The position numbers and the translations under genes were made by a program. A stretch of 64,000 bases of DNA from Macropodus opercularis (Eukaryota; Chordata; Actinopteri; Anabantiformes; Osphronemidae): the NCBI GenBank assembly GCA_030770545.1, contig CM061105.1:4633001-4697000 (forward strand), written 5' to 3'. The notes under the pieces are model-generated. The model worked only from the letters and a program-made list of their open reading frames with translations. It was not told the DNA's origin and did no database searches. Shown here piece by piece: positions 26,001-36,377 of the stretch (positions are counted from its first letter, which is position 1; the number at the start of each line of letters is the position of its first letter).

Positions 26001-29000
26001 AAAAAAAGAGTAAAATATGTTACACAGAGTAAAATATGTTACACAAATGTGTCTTACACATCAAACAGCGTGCGGTTTGCTATAGAAAGGTTCTATTATG
26101 TATGAGTGGGTGTGTGTCGTTCTCAGTGGGTGGTGCGTGCACACGTGGGTCCCACTCTGCTCCAGTCTGTGTCTTGTGAATGTCGAGCCTCCTATTTGAA
26201 ACCCACTTACCACACAGCAACGACAGGGAGATGGCGTTTTAATCTTTTTTTTTAAAACAGTCTTTAGCATTATGTCATGTCTGGTACAGCGTGAATGTGA
26301 AACCACACACCACTTGCTACTGTTTATATCTGGGCAGTCAGATATGTGTGGCGCTGGAGGCTTGAGGACACCTCTCTTGCGCTGATGACACCACTTCTGG
26401 ATACTGATCTGTATTTATCAGCCAATAATGAATTAGCATTTGTTTACCTAGTCCCGTCACTGGACACACACAAACTTTCATTCATTACTCTTACTTACTT
26501 TTTAGAAGAAGTGTCATTTATTTTATTGTAATTAGTGTTCGATTGTGGAAATACTGCTTTGTTGTTGGCACATTGAGGCAGAAAGTTTCTCTCCCTCTCC
26601 ACTAATGACAGTTGTTTGTCTTAATACTTGTTAGTTTTGGGACTTATTTTTTTTAATATGCATACATATTCTGTTGTGCGTGTGCTCGGATTTGCCTTAA
26701 GTGAATTTAGTGGCTTTCTTAAACACACTCTATCACTACATTCATTGTTTTCTCTCTACTGTAGGTGTTCAGTGGTAAGCGTCCAGACGGTGGAGACTTC
26801 CCACAGCAGGGGCAACCAGCCTCTTCTTTTCGTAAACTGTCGCCCACGCCACCCCTGGGTCTGGTGGAGGGAGCCCTGACCACACATGCTGGTGGTCCTC
26901 CTCTTGATGGACAGCAGCAGGCTCTCACCTGTCTCATCCCAGAGAAGGACCTGACGCTCTTTGAAAAGCTCGGGGATGGTTCCTTTGGGGTTGTAAAGAG
27001 AGGAGAGTGGCTGACTCCTACAGGGAAGGTGGTGAGCAAACCCACTTACGATAATGTTATCATTCATAAAGTGTTTATGACAAATTTGTGTAAATTTAAT
27101 GACAGTGTTTAAGCTTCTGCAATGAAAGGAGCACGGGACGGGGTGAATAATTCAATATGCCCTTTGACCTCTTTTTTCTGTTTTCCAGTTAAACGTAGCT
27201 GTAAAATGTCTGAAGACAGATGTACTCAGCCAGCCTGACGCCCTGGAGGACTTCATCTGCGAGGTCAACGCTATGCACTCCCTCGATCATGAGAACCTCA
27301 TTCGCCTCTATGGTGTGGTGCTCACACACCCAATGAAGATGGTAATGGACACACAGAAATGCATTGTCAGCGGTACTTTTATCACACCCATGCACCCAGG
27401 CATACTTGACAAAGGCAATTCTCTCTCTCAGCGACCTTTAAGTCTGAGTCAGGTTCTGGATCCCAAGGAAGGTGGAGACAGGAAGGCAGGGCAGTGAATG
27501 CAGACCTGAAATGAGGGCTGACATTTGAAACCTGTTGTTTCCCACCCTGTGCCATCTGTTAGTAACTATGTTTGTTTCTGGGCATTCAGTAATGCCTTTT
27601 CTGTGTGTTTTGGTCACGTTACATTGTTCTTTTTCATATTTATTTCTCCTCGTTTTATCTTAAAAGATTTGTGACACCAATTCACGTGAAACTGAACTAA
27701 CAAATGGGATGTGAACAAAAAGAGATGTGAAAATTGTCTTTTGTCTCGTCTTTCTTCATGTCATCGCTTAGTTTTTACTTTTGCATTCTTTTCACGCGTC
27801 TTTTTTAATCTCGCTTTGCCTTCGGCCTGTAGGTCACCGAGCTGGCTCCTCTGGGTTCTCTGCTGGAGCGTTTGCGATGCGTTTGTCCACAGGGTCCGGT
27901 GTTGATCCACACTCTATGTCAGTATGCTGTGCAGGTGGCATGTGGCATGGCCTACCTGGAGCAAAGGAGGTTCATCCACAGGGACTTGGCTGCCAGGTAT
28001 GGACACAGGGCTGTGTACTGTTTTGGTAGCTGCTAACAGTACTTTTAAGAGACATTGGTTTTTTCTTTTTACCAGTATGATGAATTATTTATATTGGTTC
28101 TCCTTCTCCTCCACCCTGAAATTAACAGACCATTACAGGGCGACTTGGCCCACAAGTAGAGTGACTCAATGCTTGGCTGACTGCATGGCAGGGTGGTCCA
28201 CATTCTCAGTTTTGCCAAAATGAGTCACTTTCACCTTAAGTGTTGATGCGACTGTTTTTAGAGTCCTGAGAAAAGCTTGATGGCTGGTAAAAAATGAGCT
28301 GTTTTGCTTGTTAAAGCTTTAATGAAATGTCTACACGTGGATGTTGAAATGCTAATACCAGTGTGAGCCAGTGTCATATAAGCAAACATCAAGTCTTTAT
28401 TGTGCATTTCTTTGATTCTTTCCCTGCAGAAACATTTTACTGGCCTCAGCTCACAGAGTGAAGATTGGTGACTTTGGGCTGATGAGGGCACTACCTAACA
28501 ACCACGAGCATTACGTCATGCAGGAGCATCGCAAAGTCCCCTTTGCATGGTGGGTTGCTCCTAAAACTACACACATTTGATTCTGGGTTATCGAGGTTAG
28601 GATGTGAGCCTCATTTGTTTATTGCATGTTTGTCAAACCTACAGTATGAACTGTTCCAGTGCTGCCATTTGTTTGTATAAATCAAAACTTGCTCTGCTTT
28701 TTGTGCTTTGTTTACAAAAGGACTATTTTAGTTTTTGTTTCTACTTGTAAACATTTTCTTTTCACCAGGTCCATGTCTTAGATAATTAGTTTTTATGCTT
28801 TGTTGCCTGTCCTGCTCCAGGTGCGCCCCAGAGAGTCTGAAGACCAGAACTTTCTCCCATGCTACAGATACATGGATGTTTGGAGTTACTCTCTGGGAGA
28901 TGTTCACACATGGCCAGGAGCCTTGGCTGGGTCTGAATGGAAGCCAGGTAAACAGTATAGTAAGCTAAGATAACATGACCATTCAGCCGAATCTAATCAT

Positions 29001-32000
29001 AGCAATAACTCATCTTCTTTTTCCTTTTGTCTTTTCATTGTTTTCCCTTTCAATGGAAAAAAACAAAACGAAGATTCTCCATAAAATTGATAAAGAAGGT
29101 GAACGCCTCCCTAAGCCAGAGGACTGTCCACAGGATATCTATAATGTCATGCTGCAGTGTTGGGCTCAGAAACCAGATGACAGGCCTACTTTTGTCGCCC
29201 TGCGCGAGTTCCTGCTCGAGGTACTGATTCAGTCATCTGTGTAACTAAAAGGGTCTTCAAAGTCAACTATGATGTTGTGTATTCTTAACTTTCTAATTTT
29301 CATACAAATACACTAAGCGAAAGACAAGTTTTTGGCAATCGTGGGTACAGAGCAAAGGGTTTTAACAGGAATCCATCGTTAGTGTATATAACTTGTCATT
29401 CAGCTCCATCTAGTGGTCACAAAAGTTTTCTGCATTAAAGGTACTTCAGTGACTAATCTATTTCTTTTTTTTCAGAGCATGCCCACAGACATGTGTGCTC
29501 TGCAGGACTTTGATGAGCCCGACAAACTACAGATTCAGCTCAATGATGTCATCACCATCATAGAAGGGAGGTGGGTTAAAGCTCTTCACTTTCTACTTCC
29601 ATAGTTTTCTACACTTAAATGCTGTAATAATAAATCTAACGAGTGAACCTAATTTCTAGCAGTGACCTGAAAAAGTGGAACTCTTTTCTTTCGATATTTG
29701 TTATCATTTGACTGTTGTTTTGATATTTCAGTCATCTTAAATTATGTGAATTACATTATCTTATATTTTTACGAGTTGTCCATCTTTTTTTGGACATTGG
29801 CATGGACAGAGCAGAGAACTACTGGTGGCGAGGCCAAAACAAGAGAACTCTTAAGGTCGGACAGTTTCCCAGGAATGTGGTGACATCAGTAGCGGGTTTG
29901 TCAGCTCACGACATCAGTCGGCCACTGAAGAACAGCTTCATCCACACAGGACACGGAGACACCAACCCTCATCGCTGCTGGGGCTTTCCTGACAGGATTG
30001 ATGAGTAGGGACAGGCTTTTTTTATATGCTGGGGAAGCGATTCTTTCTCAATATCTGTTTACTGCTTATTGAAGCATTATACCAACCAGGTTAGTTGCAT
30101 TCAGTGAATCTGTCTTTGTCTTCTTCCAGTTTGTACCTTGGAAATCCAATGGATCCTCCAGATGTTCTGGGTTTAGACCTCAGCGCTGCTCGTCCTGCGC
30201 AGCTACAAGATCGAACCAAAAGTGAGTAGAAAACCTGTCTTGTCTTGTTAAGTCATGAAAACACTACATGGGTTTGTCTCTGTACTGTTGTTTAAATGTC
30301 AGCAACCTGTTCACATCAAGGTTTTGAAGAATACTTCTACTATAAAATGTACCTAATAGTATTTACATTAATAAATGTGACAGAAGAAAGTAGTTGTAAT
30401 GCGTATCAGGTTTTAGTTTTAAGTTGCACATTGATGACCCACCATTGTGCTTTTTTTAAATCTTTCTTCTTATGTTCAGTCTGACACTTGCTTCCTCCTT
30501 TATGTCTAATCTTTATACATTTGCTGCCGTCACTTTTTCATCCCTTTGTTTTCCTTTTGTGGTGGTTGGGTCTTTCTTTAATGTTTCTAGAGGAGCCTCC
30601 TCCCCGCCCCCCTCAGCCAGCAGCGTTAATCAAGAGTAAGTCTGGTTTGTCTCAGCAACTCCTCACCCATTGTTCCTGCCCTCTCTGTTCCCTCCTAGCT
30701 CCTCTCCTTAAAGGTACATCCTACATTCTTTTGTCTGTTTCTGTGGTTGTCTTTGCAGTGGATCTAATCTCATCTAATTGTTTCCTTTCTTAACATCGTT
30801 GTTTGTTCCATCTCTCCACCTGCGTCTGTCTAACAGGTGTGCAGTGTCCTTGTTGTGTGCTGTAGCTGTAGGACTAACTTCATGCCTGGAGAGTTTTTGG
30901 GATGGAGCGTGTCCTATATTATGTGGAATGATTCACATTCAAAGCTTTTTTTTTTAAAGGGAATTACTAAATGAAATGTTTTTGTGTCTCTAGAGCCTTG
31001 CTATGATCCGGTAAATGATGATGAGGATCTGACTTCAGCAGGATTAAAGCGATCACTTTGGAAAACGGGTTCAATTAAAGGAATAAAACTTAAACCCGCT
31101 GCATGGGTCTCTGCTTCCAAACACGGAAGCAGCCACACTTGTGGTTTAGGCCCCAACAGTGAGGTGTCCCTCATTGACTTTGGGGAGGAGTTCCCTCCAC
31201 CCACGCCGTCACCCTCACCTGTGGTGGAAATTCGGGTCCCCTCGCTTGCGAAGCTGGCCTTAGAGGCAGAGAACATCCTGGACCGAACGCCGCCTCAAAG
31301 CCCGTCTAGATCGTTGCCCCGCCCCCTTCACCCCACGCCAGTAGTGGACTGGGATGCACGACCGTTACCTCCGCCCCCAGCCTATGACGATGTAGCACAA
31401 GATGAAGATGACATGGAGGTACGGTAGGAGGTGATGCAGCCTATTTCACACTGTAGGAATGAAGTTAGGTGCTTTAACTTTGTAAGAGTATTTTGATAGA
31501 CATGTTACATCTTCTTCTCCTTCTCCACTAAGGTGAGCTCCATTAACAGCTCAGAGCAGCTGCATGAAGAAGGTCAGTCAGATGTCTGCAACCTAGAAAA
31601 GGCTCTCTCCTCTGATCAGAAGGAGCATTGTGAAGTTCTTGTCTCCAGGGGTTCAGACAGACCAGGCGTGGAGGACAATCTGTTTGTCCCCAGCAGGCAG
31701 ACCCAGGGCTTGTCCACGTCCTTCTCCCAGTCTGCAGAGATCTTCCAGGAGCTTCAGCAGGAGTGCATGAGAAGGCTTAACGTCCCTGTTGGAACTACTG
31801 CTCATTCAAGCTCGCCATCCTCCGCTTCATGTCCCCAGACTCCTTGCAACTCCCAGGCCCAGGAGGAAACATTACACAATGTTTTCTCCACCAATGAGGA
31901 CAAGCCTCAGATCCCCCCACGTGTCCCTATACCCCCTCGCCCCATTAAAAGGGGTGACTACACAGCTGCTCGCTGGTCAGGGGACCTCTCTCTGTCTCCA

Positions 32001-35000
32001 GCACCAGGAGACGTCACAGATGATGTTTCATGCCCAAATCAGGGCCCACCACCTCAGATCCCTCCCAGGGACCCTTTGTCCTATTCAGGCTCTAGGACTC
32101 CTAGTCCGATGAGCTTGGTAGTGGGTTCCCCTCAGCAGAGACTCTACTCTGTCAGTCCTACTACCATGCAGGTTCCCCTTACTGCCTGTCCCTCTATGAA
32201 CAGTTATAGCTCCTACCTCTCCACATCTCCAGGAAAAATAATGCCTACCACACACAGCTTTGCCTCAGATCCCAAGTATGCTGCCCCCAAAGTTATCCAA
32301 GCCCAGACACAAGGGAAGGACCCTGCTAACAAGGGGCCCTGTATCCTTCCCATTGTTCGTGATGGACGGAAAGTCAGTAACACCCACTATTACCTTCTGC
32401 CAGAAAGGCCGCCATATCTTGATCGCTATGACCGCTTCTTCAGGGAGGCGGAGAGCCTTCCTGCCAGTGTTGCCGAGGACAGACATGTGCGTCAAGTCAA
32501 CACGGCTACTGTCAGACCCATGATGGTCAGCAACCTGTCCATCCAAGGACACGCACAGGGACAGGGGATGGTTCAGTCAGGCGAACTGAAGGCTAATTTC
32601 TCCACCAACAATAATAGCAGCCTGGGTGGACTGTGGTCAGGGATGAAGACATCAGTTAGTCTCCCTCGTGTCTGTTCAGATGGCCTGACAGCCCCAGCGG
32701 CCAACGCTGCCTGCATGCAGGCCGATGAAGGAGGGGACTCGGCTGATAGAGTCAAAATGGTAAAGTCAGAGATATTCAGATTATCTTCTGCCATATTCGT
32801 TTGAAACATACAGTCAGGTTTTTGGCTCTATACACCACCACAATGGATTTAAAATGAAACAAACAAGATGTGCTTTAACTGCAGACTTTTAGCTTTAATT
32901 TGAGGGTATTTACATCCAAATCAGGTGAACGGTGTAGGAATTACAGCAGTTTTTATGTGTGCCTCCCACTTTTTAAGGGACCAAAAGTAATGGGACAATT
33001 GGCTGCTCAGCTGTTCCATGGCCAGGTGTGTGTTATTCCCTCATTATCCCATTTATAAGGAGCAGATAAAAGGTTCCGAGTTAATTTCAAGTGTTATATT
33101 TGCATTTGGAAGCTGCTGCTGTCAACTCTCCATATGAGATCCAAAGAGCCGTCACTATCCGTGAAGCAAGCCATCATTAGGCTGAAAAAACAAAACAAAC
33201 CCATCAGAGAGATAGCGAAAAGTTTAAGTGCGGCCAAATCAACTTTTTGGAACATCCTTAAAAAGAAAGAACGCACCGGTGAGCTCAGCAACACCAAAAG
33301 ACCCAGAAGACCACGGAAAACAACTGTGGTGGATGACAGAAGAATTCTTTCCCTGGTGAAGAAAACACCCTTCATAACAGTTGGCCAGATCAAGAACACT
33401 CTCCAGCAGGTAGGTGTATGTGTGTCAAAGTCAACAATCAAGAGAAGACTTCACCAGAGTGAATACAGAGGGTTCACCACAAGATGTAAACCATTGGTGA
33501 GCCTCAAAAACAGGAAGGCCAGATTAGAGTTTGCCAAACAACATCTAAAAAAGCCTTCAGAGTTCTGGAACAACATCCTATGGACTGATGAGACCAAGAT
33601 CAACTTATACCAGAGTGATGGGAAGAGAAGAGTATGGAGAAGGGATGGAACTGCTCATGATCCAAAGCACACCACCTCATCAGTGAAGCATGGTGGTGGC
33701 AGTGTCATGGCGTGGGCATGTATGGCTGCCAGTGGAATTGGTTCTCTTCTATTTATTGATGATGTGACTGCGGACAAAAGCAGCAGTGTTTCGGGCAATA
33801 TTATCTGCTCATATTCAGCCAAATGCTTCAGAACACATTGGACGGCGCTTCACAGTGGAGATGGACAATGACCCAAAGCAGACTGCGAAGGCAACCAAAG
33901 AGTTTTTTAAGAGAAAGAAGTGGAATGTTATGCAATGGCCAAGTCAATCACCTGACCTGAATCCGATTGAGCTTGAATTTCACTTGCTGAAGACAAGACT
34001 GAAGGGAAAATGCCCCAAGAACAAGCAGGAACTGAAGACCGTTGCAGTAGAGGCCTGGCAGAGCATCACCAGGGATGAAACCCAGCGTCTGGTGATGTCT
34101 ATGCGTTCCAGACTTCAGGCTGTAATTGACTGCGAAGGATTTGCAACCAAGTATTAAAAAGTGAAAGTTTGATTTATGATTGTTAATCTGTCCCATGACT
34201 TTTGGTCCCTTAAAAAGTGGGAGGCACATATAAAAACGGTTGTAATTCCTACACCGTTCAACTGATTTGGATGTAAATACCCTCAAATTAAAGCTAAAAG
34301 TCTGCAGTTAAAGCACATCTTGTTCGTTTCATTTTAAATCCATTGTTGTGGTGTATAGAGCCAAAAAGATTAGAATTGTGTTGCTGTCCCAATATTTATG
34401 GACCTGACTGTATACTGTGTGTACATTTTGTGTCAAAAAAATTGTTTGTTACAGTAATTAAAGACCTAAACCTGCTCACTATCTTTGTTATGACAAATGC
34501 AGTAAGTAGAGTTCACACCCTTCTTAATATCACTTTACTTACTTTATGTTAATTAGATTAGATGTAAATGTCAACAGAAATCCATCCTTAGCGCATTCAT
34601 CATTCATCATTCATCTGAAATTACATTCCATTACACACACCAATGCATATTCTGAACACAAGGGGGCAATATAAGGTAATTTTTATATGTGTCTCACACT
34701 ATGTGTTGGGTTTGTGTGTAACAAAAGGTGAGAGTTACACTTTCTGGTACATGATCGTTATTGAGTTTAGTTGCTTAGCTCTGGTGTAATTGACCAGGAA
34801 GACGCCCTAATTTTCTATATTAAATGTAAAAGATGGGAAAAAAACACATTGTTGTTTATGTGCCATTCAGGTACAGGAGGCAGTTCATGGTGTCACGATA
34901 GAGGAGTGTCAAGCTGCTCTCCAGAAGCACAACTGGAATGTCCACAAAGCTGTTAATTACCTTAAGGTGAGACTGTTTATTAAGATGCACCAGAAAACAA

Positions 35001-36266
35001 TTACGTACTAAGGCTGATTATTGCTCATTATATGTTACTACTGCGTTTCTGTAGTCAAGGAATTATTACACTACATAATCCTATATGATCATTATTTTTT
35101 TCCACGACTATTTGAGAGTTTGTGGCTAACTCGAATGTAGTGATTATAATGCAGGTCTAGAAATATGCACCTTCCTTGGAAAAGCACTTCTCTACTTGCA
35201 CTGCCACTCAGATTTGAGTAGGTCTTTTAGTAGGCAGACGGAAGCATGCGTCATATTCCTTCAGTTTGTGGTGATGATGGTTTTATCTGTACTACATGGG
35301 AAGTGTTCTGCTATTCATCCCTCAACTTGTACTTTAACTATAAAGTATATATAGTATAGCCCAACTATAATAACTTTATTAGCAGTATTATGTTGCTGCT
35401 GACAACATTCAAGTGATACTCAAATCCAGTAGCTGACTCAGCGCACACACATAATATAGTATATATGATGGCGTCTTTAATACATGTTTTTCAAAGTAAA
35501 GGCAACAAACATTTTTATAGTTGCAGTCTGTCACAATAAATGTCCTCTGATGCAGACAGTTGTGTTAGTAGACGGTAAACACTTGCTGCAGAGGGGTCCT
35601 TGGAGATCAAGTTTGTTCCATCTTACCTCTTTTTCTGCTCATAATCTTGACGTAACAATAAAACCGGGCGTCATTTAATGTTGCTTTTACTTTATTGGTT
35701 CATATGAAGACATAAGAGCAAATTTGTTGATCCGTGAGGGAAAGTCAGGACATTGCAACGAAGTGGCTATAAATAAAAAAAATGTACATACTGTACGTAC
35801 CCATAAGCATCTGTGGTTAGGGCCTGCTGTGGGAGGATGGAAGATGTGTTTGAATGGTGAATGGACGGAAAATGCTTGAGTTTCTCCCTAATGTAAGTAT
35901 AGATAAGATAAATAAAAATGCAATATGTCCATTGTCTGCCTCTGCAGGTGGAGCAGTTGTTCTGCTTGGGGCTGAGGAGCAGGTCAGAGTGTGTAAAGCT
36001 GCTAGAGATGTGTGACTGGAACCTGGAGGTAGCGAGCACTCGGATGTTGGATAACTATGGATCTGCAACAAGACAGAGGTAACTTTTCGTATCTGTGGCA
36101 TTTTGTCTAGGATTGTGAGAGTCATCACAAATTCAAATTCAGTCACTTCTGACTGACTCACTTTTCCCATTTACTTGAGGAAATGGGGCAACTAAAATAG
36201 GCTTGAAATTTTGTCTCATAATGTTCTCAGGTTGATTGAAATCTTCTTTACATTTGCAGGCGGTGA
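18137..36266 (+). CDS. tnk2: TNK2 (ACK1) non-receptor tyrosine kinase, full gene
   Basis: Eighteen coding exons join in phase to 1,206 codons: 18137-18217, 24943-25120, 25375-25445, 26765-27031, 27189-27341, 27833-27996, 28430-28549, 28821-28947, 29074-29220, 29476-29570, 29810-30004, 30130-30221, 30591-30635, 30994-31418, 31533-32759, 34871-34966, 35948-36078, 36260-36266. Domain order is that of ACK1: SAM-like region (about 32-100), tyrosine kinase (about 175-435; LGDGSFGVV 179-187, Lys205, Glu224, HRDLAAR 299-305, DFG 319-321), SH3 (about 440-492), CRIB (503-518), clathrin-box motif LIDFGE (638-643), PPAY (706-709), Pro-rich/Mig6-like region, and C-terminal UBA (about 1135-1200). TNK2 binds GTP-Cdc42 through CRIB, acts at clathrin-coated pits and endosomes, phosphorylates partners such as WASP-family proteins, and promotes EGFR turnover. 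All catalytic residues are present, so an active enzyme is expected. Whether it is the tnk2a or tnk2b paralogue cannot be told. Confidence 0.95.
19346..19385. repeat. GT-rich and poly-G low-complexity tract
   Basis: A GT dinucleotide run with one AT interruption ends in a run of G bases. Confidence 0.9.
22380..22671 (+). promoter_or_regulatory. tnk2: putative 5' UTR/promoter of the alternative tnk2 start
   Basis: This is the sequence directly before the alternative ATG. It holds a short upstream open frame of 60 codons (22427-22609) that does not join tnk2 and could lower initiation at 22672 if transcribed. The transcription start is unknown. Confidence 0.3.
22672..22734 (+). CDS. tnk2: tnk2 alternative coding exon 1b
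   Basis: An ATG with A at -3 opens 21 codons, MRRFDKLKRSFPFLAHFHIY then Arg, ending at a strong donor (GTAAGT). The phase is 0, the same as exon 1a, so it would splice in frame to the SAM exon at 24943. It would give a kinase with a basic, aromatic N-terminus in place of the MGETAEYQRL one. The evidence is the ORF, the donor and the phase; expression is inferred. Confidence 0.6.
22997..23058. repeat. (GT)n microsatellite
   Basis: A perfect GT tract of about 62 bases inside tnk2 intron 1, producing spurious Val-Cys and Thr-His open frames on the two strands. Confidence 0.95.
24943..25120 (+). CDS. tnk2: tnk2 exon 2, SAM-like domain
   Basis: Encodes residues 28-86. It contains EEGTEWLLELLMEVQLQQYF and LNVTRLSHFDYVKNEDLEKI, nearly the ACK1 N-terminal SAM-like sequence that supports membrane targeting and dimerisation. 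Acceptor TTGCAG, donor GTGAGA. Confidence 0.95.
25375..25445 (+). CDS. tnk2: tnk2 exon 3
   Basis: Encodes residues 87-110 (QRRLWEAVKRRKAICKRK), a basic stretch closing the SAM-like region and almost unchanged from mammalian TNK2. Confidence 0.93.
25446..26764 (+). other. tnk2 intron 3
   Basis: Non-coding. It contains the interspersed repeat remnant listed at 25880-26048 and no recognisable exon. Confidence 0.6.
25880..26048. repeat. interspersed repeat tail with AGATA motif
   Basis: Repeated AAGATAAGATAAGATAA is followed by ACTTTATTTATCCCGCAGAG and a GGGGAAATT block. This pattern is common at the ends of fish LINE/SINE copies. A direct repeat of GTAAAATATGTTACAC follows near 26010-26045. 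Confidence 0.5.
26765..27031 (+). CDS. tnk2: tnk2 exon 4, linker and kinase glycine loop
   Basis: Encodes residues 111-199. A proline- and glycine-rich linker leads into ALTCLIPEKDL and the ATP-binding loop LGDGSFGVV (179-187). Confidence 0.95.
27189..27341 (+). CDS. tnk2: tnk2 exon 5, kinase N-lobe
   Basis: Encodes residues 200-250, with the ATP-anchoring lysine in VAVK (Lys205) and the helix-C glutamate in CEVNAMHSLDH (Glu224). Confidence 0.95.
27342..27832 (+). other. tnk2 intron 5
   Basis: Non-coding. It has a weak plus-strand read-through frame from exon 5 and nothing else recognisable. Confidence 0.6.
27833..27996 (+). CDS. tnk2: tnk2 exon 6, hinge to catalytic loop
   Basis: Encodes residues 251-304 plus part of 305. 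It covers the hinge (TELAPLGSL) and the catalytic loop HRDLAAR with catalytic Asp301. Confidence 0.95.
27997..28429 (+). other. tnk2 intron 6
   Basis: Non-coding intron with standard splice sites (GTATGG and CTGCAG); nothing else is seen. Confidence 0.6.
28430..28549 (+). CDS. tnk2: tnk2 exon 7, DFG and activation loop
   Basis: Completes residue 305 and encodes to 344. It holds DFG (319-321) and the activation-loop tyrosine in EHYVMQEHRK (Tyr333), which corresponds to the human autophosphorylation site Tyr284. Confidence 0.95.
28821..28947 (+). CDS. tnk2: tnk2 exon 8, kinase C-lobe
   Basis: Encodes residues 345-387 with CAPESLKTRTFSHATDTW and WEMFTHGQEPWLGLNGSQ. The APE motif is intact. Confidence 0.95.
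29074..29220 (+). CDS. tnk2: tnk2 exon 9, end of kinase domain
   Basis: Encodes residues 388-436 (ILHKIDKEGERLPKPEDCPQ to the FVALREFLLE region). The acceptor is unusual: about 20 purine-rich bases separate the pyrimidine tract from AAG. The join is fixed by homology and phase. Confidence 0.92.
29476..29570 (+). CDS. tnk2: tnk2 exon 10, SH3 first half
   Basis: Encodes residues 437-467 with CALQDFDEPDKLQIQLNDVI, the ALxDF start of the SH3 fold. Confidence 0.93.
29810..30004 (+). CDS. tnk2: tnk2 exon 11, SH3 end and CRIB
   Basis: Encodes residues 468-532. It has the SH3 core ENYWWRGQN and the Cdc42-binding CRIB motif ISRPLKNSFIHTGHGD (503-518), with both conserved His residues. Confidence 0.95.
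30130..30221 (+). CDS. tnk2: tnk2 exon 12
   Basis: Encodes residues 533-563, starting at LYLGNPMDPPD, the conserved segment after CRIB. Confidence 0.92.
30222..30590 (+). other. tnk2 intron 12
   Basis: AT-rich intron (donor GTGAGT, acceptor TTCTAG) with no other feature. Confidence 0.55.
30591..30635 (+). CDS. tnk2: tnk2 exon 13, proline-rich microexon
   Basis: A 45-base exon, symmetrical in phase 1, encoding EPPPRPPQPAALIK. It can be skipped without shifting the frame. Mammalian TNK2 has a matching alternatively used EPPPRPPQPA insert. The PPPRPP core is a likely SH3 ligand, possibly for the protein's own SH3 domain. Confidence 0.85.
30636..30993 (+). other. tnk2 intron 13
   Basis: Short pyrimidine-rich intron; nothing else is seen. 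Confidence 0.55.
30994..31418 (+). CDS. tnk2: tnk2 exon 14, clathrin box and PPAY
   Basis: Encodes residues 579-720, with the clathrin-binding motif SLIDFGEE (638-643), TPPQSPSRSLPRPLHPTPVV, and PPPPAYDD (PPAY 706-709), a NEDD4-type WW-domain ligand. Confidence 0.95.
31533..32759 (+). CDS. tnk2: tnk2 exon 15, large proline-rich/Mig6-like region
   Basis: A single 409-codon exon (721-1129). It contains DKPQIPPRVPIPPRPIKRG, SFASDPKYA, ILPIVRDGRKVS and THYYLLPERPPYLDRYDRFF, all conserved in TNK2. These serve SH3 binding and the Mig6-homology autoinhibitory region. It is longer than I recall for mammals, with serine-rich insertions. Confidence 0.94.
32811..34410 (+). mobile_element. Tc1/mariner DNA transposon, full length but inactive
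   Basis: The element begins CAGTCAGGT and ends ACCTGACTG, flanked by TA on both sides (32809-32810 and 34411-34412), the Tc1/mariner target duplication. Long terminal inverted repeats are seen: left 32811-33000 and right 34185-34410. The left copy lacks about 35 bases next to its tip that the right copy keeps. A transposase gene fills the middle. It lies in the sense direction of tnk2. High repeat similarity suggests a fairly recent insertion. Confidence 0.93.
33134..34157 (+). pseudogene. Tc1 transposase, frameshifted
   Basis: The first frame (33134 to the region near 33800) has the N-terminal helix-turn-helix DNA-binding part and the first catalytic Asp (LWTDETK). The second frame, to 34157, carries the MDNDPK Asp and the Glu in SPDLNPIE. 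The spacing from that Asp to the Glu is 34 residues, a DD34E enzyme. A frameshift near 33780-33810 separates them, so no complete transposase is made. Confidence 0.9.
34871..34966 (+). CDS. tnk2: tnk2 exon 16, UBA first half
   Basis: Encodes residues 1130-1161 (GVTIEECQAALQKHNWNVHK), the start of the ubiquitin-associated domain. Confidence 0.93.
34967..35947 (+). other. tnk2 intron 16
   Basis: AT-rich intron without a recognisable element or exon. Confidence 0.6.
35948..36078 (+). CDS. tnk2: tnk2 exon 17, UBA second half
   Basis: Encodes residues 1162-1204 (VEQLFCLGLRSRSECVKLLE then CDWNLEVAS), completing the UBA domain that binds ubiquitin and governs turnover. Confidence 0.93.
36260..36266 (+). 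CDS. tnk2: tnk2 exon 18, last codons
   Basis: After a TTTGCAG acceptor, seven bases complete one Arg codon, add another and reach TGA. The basic end resembles the mammalian C-terminus. Confidence 0.85.
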
Positions 36267-36371
36267 CAGAAATCTTAAGCTGCCGAGCGCTTACTAAAAC
36301 TAATGCCTCAGTAAATCATCATCGGAGGAAATGAATCTGCTCCTTTCTGTTTACACTTTAGCCACACCTTC

Positions 36372-36377
36372 AATAAA
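36372..36377 (+). terminator. tnk2: candidate polyadenylation signal
   Basis: A consensus AATAAA about 105 bases after the tnk2 stop codon. Confidence 0.45.

Larger units (their letters stand above)
32760..34870 (+). other. tnk2 intron 15, mostly a Tc1 element
   Basis: About three quarters of the intron is the Tc1 element at 32811-34410. The rest is AT-rich with no recognisable exon. Confidence 0.7.

Noticed and set aside
31001..32809. Alternative frames over the large tnk2 exons on both strands
   Set aside because: They are shadows of the well-supported tnk2 reading frame.
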